The translations under genes and the position numbers were made by a program. From Acidobacteria bacterium Ga0074141 (GTDB taxonomy: Bacteria; Acidobacteriota; Blastocatellia; Pyrinomonadales; Pyrinomonadaceae), in assembly GCA_001464665.1 (NCBI GenBank), contig LNDP01000014.1, forward strand, positions 124,001 to 188,000: a stretch of 64,000 nucleotides of DNA, in the 5' to 3' direction. Below, one piece after another: positions 29,598-38,346 of the stretch (position 1 is the first letter of the stretch; each line of letters begins with the position of its first letter). The notes beneath the pieces were generated by a model that had not been told where the DNA came from, searched no databases, and worked only from the letters and a program-made list of their open reading frames with translations.

Positions 29598-30113
29598 ATG
29601 GATGAAGATCTCAGATTTCCGATCGGCCCGTTTGAGATTCACGACGAGACCACACGCGAAGAGCGGACCGTTGTTATCCGCGAACTTCCTGGGAAGATCC
29701 GCGAGGCTTGCACGGGCTTGAGCCCCGAACAGCTCGATACGCCCTATCGACCCGGCGGCTGGACCCTCCGGCAGACGGTTCACCACGTTGCGGACAGCCA
29801 CCTAAACGCGTATTGCCGGTTCAAACTTGCTCTCACCGAGACGGACCCGACCATTCGGCCTTACCACGAAGACCGATGGGCCGAGCTACCGGACAAAGGG
29901 CTTGAGATCGAGCCCTCCCTGCAGATACTTGAAGGCACTCACGCACATTGGACCGCCCTTTTGGACGGGATGAGCAACGAGGACTTCCGGCGCGAACTCG
30001 AGCACCCGGAGAGCGGCCGCTGGCGGCTTGAGGACATGCTCGGGCTCTACGCCTGGCACTCGCTGCACCACACAGCTCACATCACGACCACAAGGGAACG
30101 AAACGGCTGGTGA
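29598..30113 (+). CDS. DinB/YfiT-family putative metal-dependent hydrolase or thiol transferase
   Basis: 171 aa. Close to the YfiT/BstA branch of the DinB superfamily: starts LRFPIGPFEI, has WTLRQTVHHVADSHLNAYCRFKLALTE with the first metal His pair and YAWHSLHHTAHITTTRERNGW at the C-terminus with the third. Family members include bacillithiol S-transferases and uncharacterised hydrolases, so the substrate is open. It starts six bases after dnaB and its stop overlaps the start of the next gene by four bases. Confidence 0.9.
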   Translation: MDEDLRFPIGPFEIHDETTREERTVVIRELPGKIREACTGLSPEQLDTPYRPGGWTLRQTVHHVADSHLNAYCRFKLALTETDPTIRPYHEDRWAELPDKGLEIEPSLQILEGTHAHWTALLDGMSNEDFRRELEHPESGRWRLEDMLGLYAWHSLHHTAHITTTRERNGW

Positions 30114-31558
30114 GCGACGCTGCCCAACAACGTCTTGTTTCGCTCGACGTTTTCCGCGGAATGACCATCGCCGGAATGGTGTTGGTCAATAATCCGGGGA
30201 CGTGGTCGGCGATCTACGGCCCGCTGAAGCATGCCGAATGGCATGGCATTACCCCGACCGATTACATCTTTCCGTTCTTTCTGTTCATTGTCGGCGTCGC
30301 GGTGCCGATGTCGCTCGGGAAGAAGGTCGAGGCGGGCATCGACCGTTCGGTCTATACGAAAATATTCTCGCGGTCGGCGGCGATCTTCCTGAGCGGGCTG
30401 GCGATGTCAGCGATCCCGTTTTTCGTCATTAATGAGACTGCCATACCGTGGCCGCTGAAATGGACGGCGGTCGCTTCTATCATCGCCGCACTTTATTTTC
30501 TCTATCTTCGCAATTTCAAGCTGGCGTTCGCATTGATCGGCATTTGGGCCGCGGTGGTCATTGCGGCGCTTGCGGTCGGCTGGGAGGTGACGCCCTACAA
30601 CGTCGGGACGATGCGAATCCCCGGCGTGCTTCAGCGGATCGCGATCTGCTATCTGGTCGTCGCTCTGATCTATCTCCACACCAATTGGAAACAGCAGGCC
30701 GCGATCGGCGTCGGGCTGTTGCTCTTCTACTGGCTGGTGATGACGAAGCTGCCGGTTCCGGGCTGCGACATAACGACGATCGACGACAAGGCCTGCAACA
30801 TGGCCGCATTTCTCGACCGCGTCATCCTGACCGTCGATCACATCTGGAGGGCCGGCAAGGTCTTCGATCCGGAAGGCATTCTCTCGACACTACCGGCGAT
30901 CGCGACGACCATCTCAGGCGTGCTTGCGGGAACGTGGCTTAAACGCAGTGATGAGGGCCGAAGGACGAGGGACGAGGGTAGAGCTGAAAAAGTAGGGGAC
31001 GTGGAGAGTGAGGGACGCGGCGACGCGGAGAGCGGCTTTGAAAGCGTCCCCGCGTCCCCGCGTCTCGACACCGCCGCGTCTTCCGCTGGTGCCGCTAACG
31101 CAGCGGGTTCTGACAAGGCACTCGGGCTCTTCTTTTTCGGGACGCTGTTGCTGGCGGTCGGGTGGGCGTGGAGCCTTGTTTTTCCGCTCAATAAATCGCT
31201 TTGGACCAGCTCGTACGTCGTTTATACATCGGGGCTCGCACTGCTGACCCTCGGGTTCTGCTATTTTCTGATCGACATCAAGGGCTACAAGCGGTGGGCA
31301 AAGCCGTTCGTCATCTTTGGCGTTAACGCCCTTGCGCTATTTGTCTTCTCCGGCATAATGGCCCGCATTCTCGGCATCATCCGCGTCGCCGGCCCGGAGG
31401 GCAAAGAGATCACGCTCCAGCAGTGGATATATCAAAATCTCTTTCTCTCATGGGCCGAGCCGGTCAACGCCTCGCTCGCCTATGCCCTTACATTCATCCT
31501 TTTTTGGCTCTTCCTGATGTGGATGCTCTACCGCCGCCGGATCTTCATCAAGCTATAG
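30110..31558 (+). CDS. NagX/DUF5009-like multipass membrane acyltransferase family protein, with repeat insertion
   Basis: 482 aa from GTG 30110 (GTGA overlap with the preceding stop). N-terminal LVSLDVFRGMTIAGMVLVNNPG and WHGITPTDYIFPFFLFIVGVAVP are the signature of heparan-alpha-glucosaminide N-acetyltransferase-like (NagX/YeiB-related) proteins; about ten membrane helices follow. Residues about 280-335 (from SDEGRRTRDEGRAE to AANAAGSDK) are a low-complexity loop made of several DNA repeats and have no counterpart in the family. Role: probably transfer of an acyl group to a sugar at the membrane; the substrate is not known. Confidence 0.88.
   Translation: MSDAAQQRLVSLDVFRGMTIAGMVLVNNPGTWSAIYGPLKHAEWHGITPTDYIFPFFLFIVGVAVPMSLGKKVEAGIDRSVYTKIFSRSAAIFLSGLAMSAIPFFVINETAIPWPLKWTAVASIIAALYFLYLRNFKLAFALIGIWAAVVIAALAVGWEVTPYNVGTMRIPGVLQRIAICYLVVALIYLHTNWKQQAAIGVGLLLFYWLVMTKLPVPGCDITTIDDKACNMAAFLDRVILTVDHIWRAGKVFDPEGILSTLPAIATTISGVLAGTWLKRSDEGRRTRDEGRAEKVGDVESEGRGDAESGFESVPASPRLDTAASSAGAANAAGSDKALGLFFFGTLLLAVGWAWSLVFPLNKSLWTSSYVVYTSGLALLTLGFCYFLIDIKGYKRWAKPFVIFGVNALALFVFSGIMARILGIIRVAGPEGKEITLQQWIYQNLFLSWAEPVNASLAYALTFILFWLFLMWMLYRRRIFIKL
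30949..31114 (+). repeat. Composite repeat insertion in the NagX-like gene
   Basis: In order: a heptamer array of GACGAGG type (30949-30982); inverted octamer arms GACGCGG-type (30995-31032) and CGTCCCCG-type (31044-31067); and half of the SEPxAS palindrome (31091-31114, GCCGCTAACGCAGCGGGTTCTGAC), possibly with a degenerate partner just before it. All are read in frame as a cytoplasmic or periplasmic loop. Confidence 0.78.
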
Positions 31559-31574
31559 TGGAGGTGTACTATGC

Positions 31575-31925
31575 CTAGGGTGTACCCTGTTCCCGCAGAA
31601 TGAAAGCAAGATCGAATGTTTTCGTTCTTCCACCAATTGGAGCAATCGTTAGTTTGTCTGTTTTCGGACAGATGCTAACAACTTTCCCGACAATGTTTTT
31701 GTAGGAGACAATCCTATCAACCGCTTTTTCCGGATTATTAGGGTCTAAAATGGTCAAAAGATCCTCCGGGTTCTCGTACTCTCGTCTCCGTCGATCCTTG
31801 GACTCGATTTTCGCATGGTAATCCGCAGGTAGAGAGCAGTCGTCAATCCAATCTTTTGGGGCTAGGCTAGTTGGCTCGGTTCTATAGGGAGCGTACTCAA
31901 AATCCCGTTTAGGTCTCCTCGACAT
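31575..31925 (-). CDS. Hypothetical protein
   Basis: 116 aa, unrecognised. Basic/acidic N-terminus (SRRPKRDFEYAPYRTEP), a charged middle (KDRRRREYENPEDLLTILDPNNPEKAVDRI), and a beta-rich end (VGKVVSICPKTDKLTIAPIGGRTKTFDLAFILREQ) that resembles a small barrel. No signal peptide or helix bundle. It is convergent with the NagX-like gene and starts 28 bases after the sucC stop on the same strand. It appears AT-richer than both neighbours, so it may be an accessory gene. Confidence 0.6.
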   Translation of the reverse strand: MSRRPKRDFEYAPYRTEPTSLAPKDWIDDCSLPADYHAKIESKDRRRREYENPEDLLTILDPNNPEKAVDRIVSYKNIVGKVVSICPKTDKLTIAPIGGRTKTFDLAFILREQGTP

Positions 31926-31952
31926 TACTATCTCGGGAATGATCGTTCGTCA

Positions 31953-33113
31953 TCATTCAGCGGCGGCGACGACTTTTTCGGCGGCGTCGTTCATTCCGGT
32001 GGCGGGGATGATGCCGATTCCGGAGTTGGCGAGGATCTCGCGGCCGGCTTCGACGTTCGTGCCTTCAAGCCGGGCGACGATGGGGATCGATACGCCGAGG
32101 TTTTTCGCTGCGGCGACGACACCGGCAGCAACCATGTCACATCGGACGATTCCACCGAAGATATTGATGAGTACGGCCTTCACGTTCTCATCGGCAAGAA
32201 GGATCTTGAACGCCTGCTCGACGCGTTCCTGCGAGGCACCACCGCCAACGTCAAGAAAGTTCGCGGGTTCGCCACCTGCGAGCTTGATGATGTCCATCGT
32301 CGCCATCGCAAGGCCGGCACCGTTGACCATACAGCCGATGTTGCCGTCGAGCTTGATGTAGTTAAGGTCGAATTTCGAGGCCTCGATCTCAAGCGGCTCT
32401 TCTTCGTTCAGGTCGCGGAGGTCCGCGTAATCTTTGTGGCGGAACATCGCGTTGTCGTCAAAGTTCACCTTGGCGTCGAGAGCGATCAGGCGATTGTCCT
32501 TGGTGAGCAGGAACGGATTGATCTCGACGATCGAGGCGTCCATTTTTTCGAACGCATCGTAAAGCGAGAGCATGAACTTGGCGGCCTGATTGACGAGCTC
32601 GGCCGGAATGCCGAGGCCAAAGGCGAGCTTGCGTGCCTGAAACGGACGCATGCCGACCGATGGGTCGATCGTTTCTTTCAGGATCAACTCGGGCGTTTCT
32701 TCGGCGACCTTTTCGATGTCCATCCCACCCTCGGACGAGGCCATGAATGTGTTGCGGCCCGAGACGCGGTCAAGCGTGATGCCGAGGTAGAACTCCTTAT
32801 CGATCGGTAGGCCTTCTTCGACGAGGAGCGTTTTGACCTCCTGGCCCTCGGGGCCGGTCTGGTGCGTGACGAGCTGCATCCCGATCATCTCGGAAGCGAT
32901 CTGCTTTGCTTCTTCTGGCGATTTCGCGAGCTTTACGCCGCCACCCTTACCGCGGCCGCCGGCATGTATCTGTGCCTTGACGACGACAACGTCGGTGCCG
33001 AGTTCGCGTGCTGCGGCTTCGGCCTCATCTGCCGTGCGGGCAACAATGCCCCGCGGGACCGGAACGCCGGATTCCTTCAAGAGGGCTTTGCCCTGATATT
33101 CATGGATCTTCAT
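31953..33113 (-). CDS. sucC: Succinyl-CoA synthetase beta subunit (ADP-forming)
   Basis: 386 aa, standard size. Citric-acid-cycle enzyme forming succinate, CoA and ATP/GTP with SucD. Starts [25 protein letters not shown]-grasp residues in [46 protein letters not shown]; and the C-terminal [40 protein letters not shown]. The usual partner sucD is not adjacent in this window, so the subunits are encoded apart. Confidence 0.97.
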   Translation of the reverse strand: MKIHEYQGKALLKESGVPVPRGIVARTADEAEAAARELGTDVVVVKAQIHAGGRGKGGGVKLAKSPEEAKQIASEMIGMQLVTHQTGPEGQEVKTLLVEEGLPIDKEFYLGITLDRVSGRNTFMASSEGGMDIEKVAEETPELILKETIDPSVGMRPFQARKLAFGLGIPAELVNQAAKFMLSLYDAFEKMDASIVEINPFLLTKDNRLIALDAKVNFDDNAMFRHKDYADLRDLNEEEPLEIEASKFDLNYIKLDGNIGCMVNGAGLAMATMDIIKLAGGEPANFLDVGGGASQERVEQAFKILLADENVKAVLINIFGGIVRCDMVAAGVVAAAKNLGVSIPIVARLEGTNVEAGREILANSGIGIIPATGMNDAAEKVVAAAE

Positions 33114-33180
33114 AAGGATTTGGTAAGGAAGATTTTACCGAAGTCACCGTGCGTAGTCGAGAGCCGCGGAAAAAGAAATG

Positions 33181-33213
33181 GCCCGGCCTGCTTTTCGGCA
33201 AGCCGGGCCGGGC
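33181..33213 (-). terminator. Hairpin terminator after the lipoprotein gene
   Basis: GGCCCGGC and GCCGGGCC arms form a strong stem; on the minus strand it is followed by ATTTCTTTTT. Confidence 0.7.
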
Positions 33214-33230
33214 TTCATCTCGCTGGCAGT

Positions 33231-33806
33231 CTACTGAAGTTTGACTACCAACTTCAGCATCTTCCAGTCACCGCTGCGTTTCACGTATTCAAACTCGAAA
33301 TTCGTCGGCACACGCTTGGTCGGGAACTTGCCGTCCACGACCAAAATGTCGAGGCCTTTTTCGTTCCGGATATACGGAGCTTGCGTGTATTCGGGATCGA
33401 GCCTAAGGGCCTCGGAGATTATCGGGGTAACCGCTCGACGGTTCTTTACGAAGTCCTTGAAAGTGTCTTTCATCTGAGCTTCCGTAAAGGTCGATTGGAA
33501 GTCCGAAGACGCCTTTTCGTAAATGCCGGTCCATTTGTCCGTAGTCACGGCGAGGTTAAAGTCGGCAAGCGTTTCCTTGACCATCGCTTCGATGAGGGCA
33601 TCGCTCGGCACATCGCTGTTCGACGTCGATGTTGTCCTTGACGAGTTGCTGTCCGTGTCGCCGGAACTCGTGTTCGCGGCATTTCCGAGGTCAAAGCTCC
33701 GGTTACAATTGCAGCCAAGGACAATGAAGGCAATAAACGCGAGAGCGATCAAACCATTTGACCGCGTGTTTCGTCCCGAAAGGGCATTCAAGATGAGGTT
33801 TTTCAT
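33231..33806 (-). CDS. Predicted lipoprotein of unknown function
   Basis: 191 aa. N-terminal hydrophobic stretch LIALAFIAFIVLGC is a lipobox with Cys at about 32, followed by a Ser/Thr/Asn-rich tether to about residue 65. The globular part (LIEAMVKETLADFNLAVTTDKWTGIYEKAS; MKDTFKDFVKNRR; DWKMLKLVVKLQ) has an alpha+beta pattern like NTF2/DUF4019-type secreted domains, but I cannot make a firm match. Surface- or membrane-anchored by lipid; the stem-loop at 33181 ends its transcript. It follows another lipoprotein gene on the same strand. Confidence 0.8.
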   Translation of the reverse strand: MKNLILNALSGRNTRSNGLIALAFIAFIVLGCNCNRSFDLGNAANTSSGDTDSNSSRTTSTSNSDVPSDALIEAMVKETLADFNLAVTTDKWTGIYEKASSDFQSTFTEAQMKDTFKDFVKNRRAVTPIISEALRLDPEYTQAPYIRNEKGLDILVVDGKFPTKRVPTNFEFEYVKRSGDWKMLKLVVKLQ

Positions 33807-33833
33807 ATTTTCTCCTGCAAAAATTTCGTTACG

Positions 33834-34736
33834 CTAGCGTTTGCGCCAAGGCTCAAGCAAGCTTCGCCAGCTTTCGACCGTTCGTTGATATTCATTGCGG
33901 CATCGAACCGCTCGTTCTTTCGGGAGATAACCGGCATCAACTATCCTTGCATGTTTAGACGCATCCGAGCCATAGATCATGCAAAGGGAAGTGTAAAATC
34001 TTTGCTCGTTCAGCAAATGTTCGTCGGCAAACTTTCGTTTTGCGGACGCGCTCTGCTTTGCCTCAAGGTTGAAGGCATCGGAGGCGGCATAAACTGCCTT
34101 TACGCCATCCTCGCCGAGCTCTGTCAGGTTCACATATGCGGCCAGCCTATCCGCCGCGTCTTCCTCGTTGCCGGCAACAGGGAGCTTGTATGCGTCAATG
34201 AGAGCATGCCCAACCTCGTGGAGAAAAACGAAACGCATCGCGTCAAACATCTTCTCGTATGCACGCTCTTCGCTCTCGCCGCCGGCCCGGAATACGCCAT
34301 GGAACCGCTCCATCATTTCAAAGCAAACCGTGACCGAACGATCCTTCGCATCGTAGAAGGCGTTCTGTTCACCGCACGATCTGGCCCGAATCAAAATATC
34401 GTGCGGCAGGATCAGTGCCTGGTTCAGCCGGTCTGCGGCCTTCTCAAGCATTTTTTCTGTTTTCACCTGATTGTCAAGCCGCTGGAAGCGTGCAACGGAA
34501 AGATCTTGTTGTTCGACCACAAAATCACCCGCATCCGGCTTCTTCGTCGGCGACTCCGGCGTCGGTTGAGCCGTGACAGGCGAGGCAGACGCGACCGGAA
34601 GTTCCGAACTCTCCGGCCGGCTCATCGTCTCGCGGTCCGAGCGAAAAACGCAACCCATGACCATGGCCAAAAGGATAGCTGCCAAGAGGAGATTTGAGCG
34701 ATTTTCGGGCATCAGGGGAAACCAGGCGCTTTTCAT
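33834..34736 (-). CDS. DUF4344-like putative metallopeptidase lipoprotein
   Basis: 300 aa. A lipobox MVMGC at about 29 follows a hydrophobic stretch; then a Pro/Ser/Thr-rich linker. The catalytic-type zinc motif VFLHEVGHALID (HEXXH) is near residue 175, with downstream EEDAADRLAAYV, where a Glu/Asp can be the third ligand. Paired Cys residues (SCGEQNAFY, TVCFEMM, SLCMIY, AVRCRNEY) may form disulfides outside the cytoplasm. This fits the DUF4344 family of secreted peptidase-like proteins. Activity is predicted, substrate unknown. An ATG at 34712 is an alternative start. Confidence 0.82.
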   Translation of the reverse strand: MKSAWFPLMPENRSNLLLAAILLAMVMGCVFRSDRETMSRPESSELPVASASPVTAQPTPESPTKKPDAGDFVVEQQDLSVARFQRLDNQVKTEKMLEKAADRLNQALILPHDILIRARSCGEQNAFYDAKDRSVTVCFEMMERFHGVFRAGGESEERAYEKMFDAMRFVFLHEVGHALIDAYKLPVAGNEEDAADRLAAYVNLTELGEDGVKAVYAASDAFNLEAKQSASAKRKFADEHLLNEQRFYTSLCMIYGSDASKHARIVDAGYLPKERAVRCRNEYQRTVESWRSLLEPWRKR

Positions 34737-34818
34737 TCTAGCTGAAATTGTTCGGAACGACCATTCTGCCGTGCTTTGAATTTAAAGACGCGCAATAACG
34801 GAGAGTTTGCGGCAAACG

Positions 34819-34858
34819 CAAAAAGGGCCGGTGAAATGTTTTCACCGGCCCCTTTTTT
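34819..34858 (-). terminator. Rho-independent terminator after pepA
   Basis: Long stem GGGGCCGGTGAAA/TTTCACCGGCCCC with a short loop and A/T runs on both sides, so it could work in both directions; it lies 18 bases after the pepA stop. Confidence 0.88.
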
Positions 34859-34875
34859 GTTGATCTGATCAAACT

Positions 34876-36372
34876 CTATTGAGCCTTCTCAACAAACTTG
34901 AGGAGCGTTCTAACCGCAACGCCGGTCGGGCCTTTCGCCTGATGCGGGCGGACGCCGTCGTGCCAGGCAGTTCCGGCAATGTCGAGGTGAGCCCATTTCG
35001 CCTTATCGACGAACTCCTGAATGAAGACCGCTCCCATAATGGTGCCGGCCTTGCCGCGGGGCCCGATGTTCTTGATGTCGGCGATGTCCGACTTGATGTC
35101 CTTGCTGTATTCCGTGCCGAGGGGAAGCTGCCAGTAGCCTTCGCCGGTTTCTTTGCCGCAATCGACGAGTTGATCGACGAGTTCCTGGTCGTTACCCATG
35201 ATGCCGGTGTTGTGGCCGCCGAGTGCGATGATGACCGCTCCGGTAAGGGTGGCCATATCGATGATGCGGGTCGCTCCCTGCTTTTCGGCATAGGCGACGG
35301 CATCCGCGAGGACCAAACGGCCTTCGGCGTCGGTGTTGAGTATCTCGATGGTCTTGCCGTTCATTGCGGTGACCACGTCGCTCGGCCGCGAGGCTTTTCC
35401 ATCAGGCATGTTTTCGACGGCTCCGACGACGCCGATGACCGGAACTGTCGGCTTAAGGAGAGCGATCGCCCTCATTGTTGCGATAGTGGTCGCGGCACCG
35501 GACATGTCGTACTTCATCGCGTCCATACCCTCGCCGGGCTTGAGCGAGATGCCGCCAGTGTCAAAGGTGACGCCCTTGCCGACGAATGCGATCAAGTCGC
35601 CTTTCTTGCCGGTATTTTTGGCGGGCGTGTAGCGAAGCACGATCATTTTGGCAGGCTGATCGGAGCCCTTTGTGACGCTCAAAAATGAGCCCATGCCGAG
35701 CTTTTCCATTTTCGCTTCGTCAAGGACCTCGCACTTGAGCCCAACCTCTTTCGCCATCGCCTGCGCACGTTTGGCCATCTCGGTCGGATGGAGAACATTT
35801 GGCGGCTCGTTTGCGAGCTCACGGGCAAAGTTCATTGAATCGCCGATCGCCTGGCCGCGTTCTACGCCTTTCTTTAGGTCTGCCGGCTTGCCGCCTTCAA
35901 CGTGAACGACGAACTTCGTGAGTTCCTTCGTGTTCTTGTCTACGGTCTTATATTTATCAAGCTCGAACTGGCTTGTAATAACGCCCTGAACGGCATTTTG
36001 AGCAGTTTCAACCGCGTCGCCGTCAATGCGAGCATCGAATGCAAAAGACTTGAGATTGAGTTTGCGGAGGCATCGTGCCGCGGTTCCCGAGGCGACCGAA
36101 ACTGAGGAGGACTTGTATTTATCTTTTTCCCCGCACCCGACGAGCAGCAGCCTCGTGGCCTTAACACCTTTCGCCGAAAAGCGTATTAGCGCGGTCTCGC
36201 CCTGTCCGCCGTTGATCTCCTTTCCCTTGAGAGTGTCGGCGACCTGTCCGCCTGTTATGTCGTCGAGTTCTTTAAGAACTCCGTCAGTGGCCTTGTCGTC
36301 CTTAAAGACAGCAACGGCGAGAGCATCGACCGAAGCCGACGCAAATTTAGTCCCGATACCTTGAAATTCCAT
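34876..36372 (-). CDS. pepA: Leucyl aminopeptidase (M17)
   Basis: 498 aa from ATG 36372, chosen because GAGGAAA is 5 nt upstream; a TTG at 36384 would add four residues. Hexameric cytoplasmic aminopeptidase that removes N-terminal amino acids with two metal ions. Visible: GKGVTFDTGGISLKPGEGMDAMKYDMSGAA with Lys and Asp ligands, and the M17 signature NTDAEGRLVLADAV. N-terminal macro-like domain intact. In E. coli the protein also binds DNA at cer/carAB; nothing here shows that role. Confidence 0.96.
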   Translation of the reverse strand: MEFQGIGTKFASASVDALAVAVFKDDKATDGVLKELDDITGGQVADTLKGKEINGGQGETALIRFSAKGVKATRLLLVGCGEKDKYKSSSVSVASGTAARCLRKLNLKSFAFDARIDGDAVETAQNAVQGVITSQFELDKYKTVDKNTKELTKFVVHVEGGKPADLKKGVERGQAIGDSMNFARELANEPPNVLHPTEMAKRAQAMAKEVGLKCEVLDEAKMEKLGMGSFLSVTKGSDQPAKMIVLRYTPAKNTGKKGDLIAFVGKGVTFDTGGISLKPGEGMDAMKYDMSGAATTIATMRAIALLKPTVPVIGVVGAVENMPDGKASRPSDVVTAMNGKTIEILNTDAEGRLVLADAVAYAEKQGATRIIDMATLTGAVIIALGGHNTGIMGNDQELVDQLVDCGKETGEGYWQLPLGTEYSKDIKSDIADIKNIGPRGKAGTIMGAVFIQEFVDKAKWAHLDIAGTAWHDGVRPHQAKGPTGVAVRTLLKFVEKAQ

Positions 36373-36431
36373 TCGTTTCCTCAATTATAAACTTGTTTTA
36401 TGTAGCCAGAAATACTTGTAATATCTATAAC

Positions 36432-36884
36432 TTATCTCAAACTTTCTTTCAACTGTTGACGCGTTTCGCGGTCTATCGTCTTTTTCATCTCAGTTTCACG
36501 TTTGTCATAGAGTTTTTTGCCCTTGGCGACCCCGATCTCGAACTTAATACGCCCATTTTTCCAATAAATGGCTGTAACGACCAAAGTCATCCCCTTCTGC
36601 GTCGTTTCCTTTTCGAGCTTTTCGATCTCTTTGCGATGGAGCAGCAGCTTGCGATGCCTCAGCGGTTCGTGATTTTGCTTGTTGCCGTGTGAGTAAGGCG
36701 AAATATGTGCGTTTAGGAGCCAGACCTCGTCGTCCTTGATGGTAACGTATGAATCCTTGAGCTGAATGCGGCCGGCCATGATCGATTTGACCTCGGTCCC
36801 GACGAGCGCGGCTCCGGCCTCATACCGGTCGAGGATATGAAATTCGTGGAAGGCCTGCCGATTTGTAAGTATCTCTTTATCCAC
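36432..36884 (-). CDS. smpB: SsrA-binding protein SmpB
   Basis: 150 aa, standard size. Binds tmRNA for rescue of stalled ribosomes. Visible: NRQAFHEFHILDRYEAGAALVGTEVKS at the start, the LLNAHISPYSHGN loop, and the C-terminal KGKKLYDKRETEMKKTIDRE basic helix. The ssrA gene is not recognised in the window. It lies 60 bases upstream of pepA on the same strand. Confidence 0.97.
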   Translation of the reverse strand: MDKEILTNRQAFHEFHILDRYEAGAALVGTEVKSIMAGRIQLKDSYVTIKDDEVWLLNAHISPYSHGNKQNHEPLRHRKLLLHRKEIEKLEKETTQKGMTLVVTAIYWKNGRIKFEIGVAKGKKLYDKRETEMKKTIDRETRQQLKESLR

Positions 36885-36948
36885 GGCGTAAACCTTTATA
36901 CTGCATCAACTAGCGAAGGCAATCAAACTGAAATGAGATAAGGCCGGT

Positions 36949-36977
36949 TTGACAACGGGCGGTAAGGCTATTTAAAT
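36949..36977 (+). promoter_or_regulatory. Sigma70-type promoter of tRNA-Gln(CTG)
   Basis: Perfect -35 TTGACA (36949-36954), 17-bp spacer, -10 TTAAAT (36972-36977). The start would fall about 6 bases before the mature tRNA. Confidence 0.75.
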
Positions 36978-36989
36978 TAGGTGTAACGC

Positions 36990-37063
36990 TGGGAGATCGT
37001 CTAATGGTAGGACTGCAGTCTCTGGATCTGCCTATCGGGGTTCGAATCCCTGTCTCCCAGCCA
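36990..37063 (+). tRNA. tRNA-Gln (anticodon CTG)
   Basis: Acceptor stem TGGGAGA/TCTCCCA, D-arm TCTAATGGTAGGA, anticodon loop CTCTGGA with CTG at 37022-37024, T-arm GGTTCGAATCC, encoded CCA. T-T at position 31-39 as in the TTG isoacceptor. The next ORF begins eight bases after the CCA. Confidence 0.96.
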
Positions 37064-37071
37064 ATTTTTTT

Positions 37072-37518
37072 ATGGACGTCTGGCACGAGACCGAGTTACG
37101 GGTGCGGTATGCCGAGACGGATCAGATGGGCATTGTCCATCACTCCAATTACCTTATCTGGTTTGAGCAGGGGCGAAGCGACCTTTGCCGCTCAAAGGGT
37201 TTCTCTTACAAGGCAATGGAAGAAGAGGGCAACGCGCTGATGGTCGTTGCCGAGAGCTACGTCCGATATAAATCTCCCGCTTTCTACGAAGATCTGTTGA
37301 CCATAAGGACGCGCGTCGCCGAGGTGCGAAGCCGCTCGGTGCGTTTTATTTACGAGGTCTTTCGTGCTGCTGATTCAACCCTGATCGCCGAGGGCGAGAC
37401 CCATCATCTCGTTACGGACGAGAATAAGAGAGTTAGAGTTTTGCCCGAGATCTACCGAATGCTGCTTATTGGCGACAGGCTCGGCGAACCCGTTCCGCCC
37501 GAACTGCCGCCGAGTTGA
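37072..37518 (+). CDS. Acyl-CoA thioesterase, YbgC/FadM-type hotdog
   Basis: 148 aa. 4HBT hotdog fold with the active-site stretch RVRYAETDQMGIVHHSNYLIWFEQGR (Asp and His as in 4-hydroxybenzoyl-CoA thioesterases) and YVRYKSPAFYEDLLTIRTRV. Hydrolyses acyl-CoA in the cytoplasm; chain specificity unknown. The ATG lies eight bases after the tRNA-Gln CCA end, preceded only by a T run and no Shine-Dalgarno, so it is probably co-transcribed with the tRNA and read from a very short leader after tRNA processing. Confidence 0.92.
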   Translation: MDVWHETELRVRYAETDQMGIVHHSNYLIWFEQGRSDLCRSKGFSYKAMEEEGNALMVVAESYVRYKSPAFYEDLLTIRTRVAEVRSRSVRFIYEVFRAADSTLIAEGETHHLVTDENKRVRVLPEIYRMLLIGDRLGEPVPPELPPS

Positions 37519-37583
37519 AGTACGCTTTCTGCAAACGAAAAGCCAAACTTGAATCGCATCTGGCGGCAACCTAAACTTTAGGT

Positions 37584-37787
37584 ATGCCCGGTGCCGCAAC
37601 TGCTGAAATTTACTTCATCGTCGCGATGATGGCCCTGATCCTGATCATCTGCGTCGTGGCCGTTTGGGCCTTCTTCAAAACGTACAAGAAAGAGATGCGG
37701 GACCGGGCAAAACGCGACGCCGCAAAGGCCGCGGATAAGCAAAAGGCCGCTGACGAAACGGCAAAAATGGAGGCAGATGCTGGATAG
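37584..37787 (+). CDS. Small single-span membrane protein
   Basis: 67 aa, unrecognised. Residues 8-31 (EIYFIVAMMALILIICVVAVWAF split over one helix) form one membrane span; the rest is a highly charged helix rich in Lys, Ala and Asp (RAKRDAAKAADKQKAADE). Resembles small membrane tethers with a cytoplasmic coiled coil. Its end overlaps the next start by 11 bases, which supports it being real and co-translated with the hydrolase. Confidence 0.6.
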   Translation: MPGAATAEIYFIVAMMALILIICVVAVWAFFKTYKKEMRDRAKRDAAKAADKQKAADETAKMEADAG

Positions 37788-38319
37788 AACAAAAACGGCG
37801 CTCGTCATAGTGGACGTGCAAGAAGCGTTTCGCTCTGTGATTCCTGACCTTTCGCTGATCGCGTCGCGGATATCGATGGCGGCTCGGGCGTTCGATGCTC
37901 TCGCGTCCCAGATCATCGTTTCCGAACAGTATCCGGCGGGCCTCGGAAGAACGGTCGAGGAGATACTTTTTTCGCTCGGCGAGGAAGTGCCGTTCGTCGA
38001 GAAATCCGCTTTTTCTGCCTGGGCGGAAGCGGGATTTCGGACCCATCTCGAGGAAAACGGGATAAAAACGGTCGCTCTTTGCGGGATCGAGACACACATC
38101 TGCGTGCTGCAGACCGCTCTCGATCTCATTAAGAACGGTTACGACGTACATCTTCTTTGCGATTCGGTCGCGTCGCGTTTTGAGCATGACCGGCAGGCTG
38201 CCCTTGCGAGGATACTTGACGCGGGAGCGAAATCGTCGTCGGTCGAAATGGTCCTTTTCGAAATGCTTGGCGATTCGCGTGACGCAGCATTCAAGGCCGT
38301 GCAATCGATCATCAGATAA
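37777..38319 (+). CDS. Isochorismatase-family cysteine hydrolase
   Basis: 180 aa. Catalytic triad is visible: Asp in VIVDVQEAF (about 13), Lys in VEKSAFSAW (about 76), and Cys in GIETHICVLQTALDL (about 110). cis-peptide region CGIETHI is typical. The family includes nicotinamidases and YcaC-like hydrolases; the substrate cannot be assigned. It overlaps the small membrane protein gene upstream and precedes pcrA by 27 bases. Confidence 0.93.
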   Translation: MLDRTKTALVIVDVQEAFRSVIPDLSLIASRISMAARAFDALASQIIVSEQYPAGLGRTVEEILFSLGEEVPFVEKSAFSAWAEAGFRTHLEENGIKTVALCGIETHICVLQTALDLIKNGYDVHLLCDSVASRFEHDRQAALARILDAGAKSSSVEMVLFEMLGDSRDAAFKAVQSIIR

Positions 38320-38346
38320 GCATTTTCCCCGGCACGGCGATCTTTC

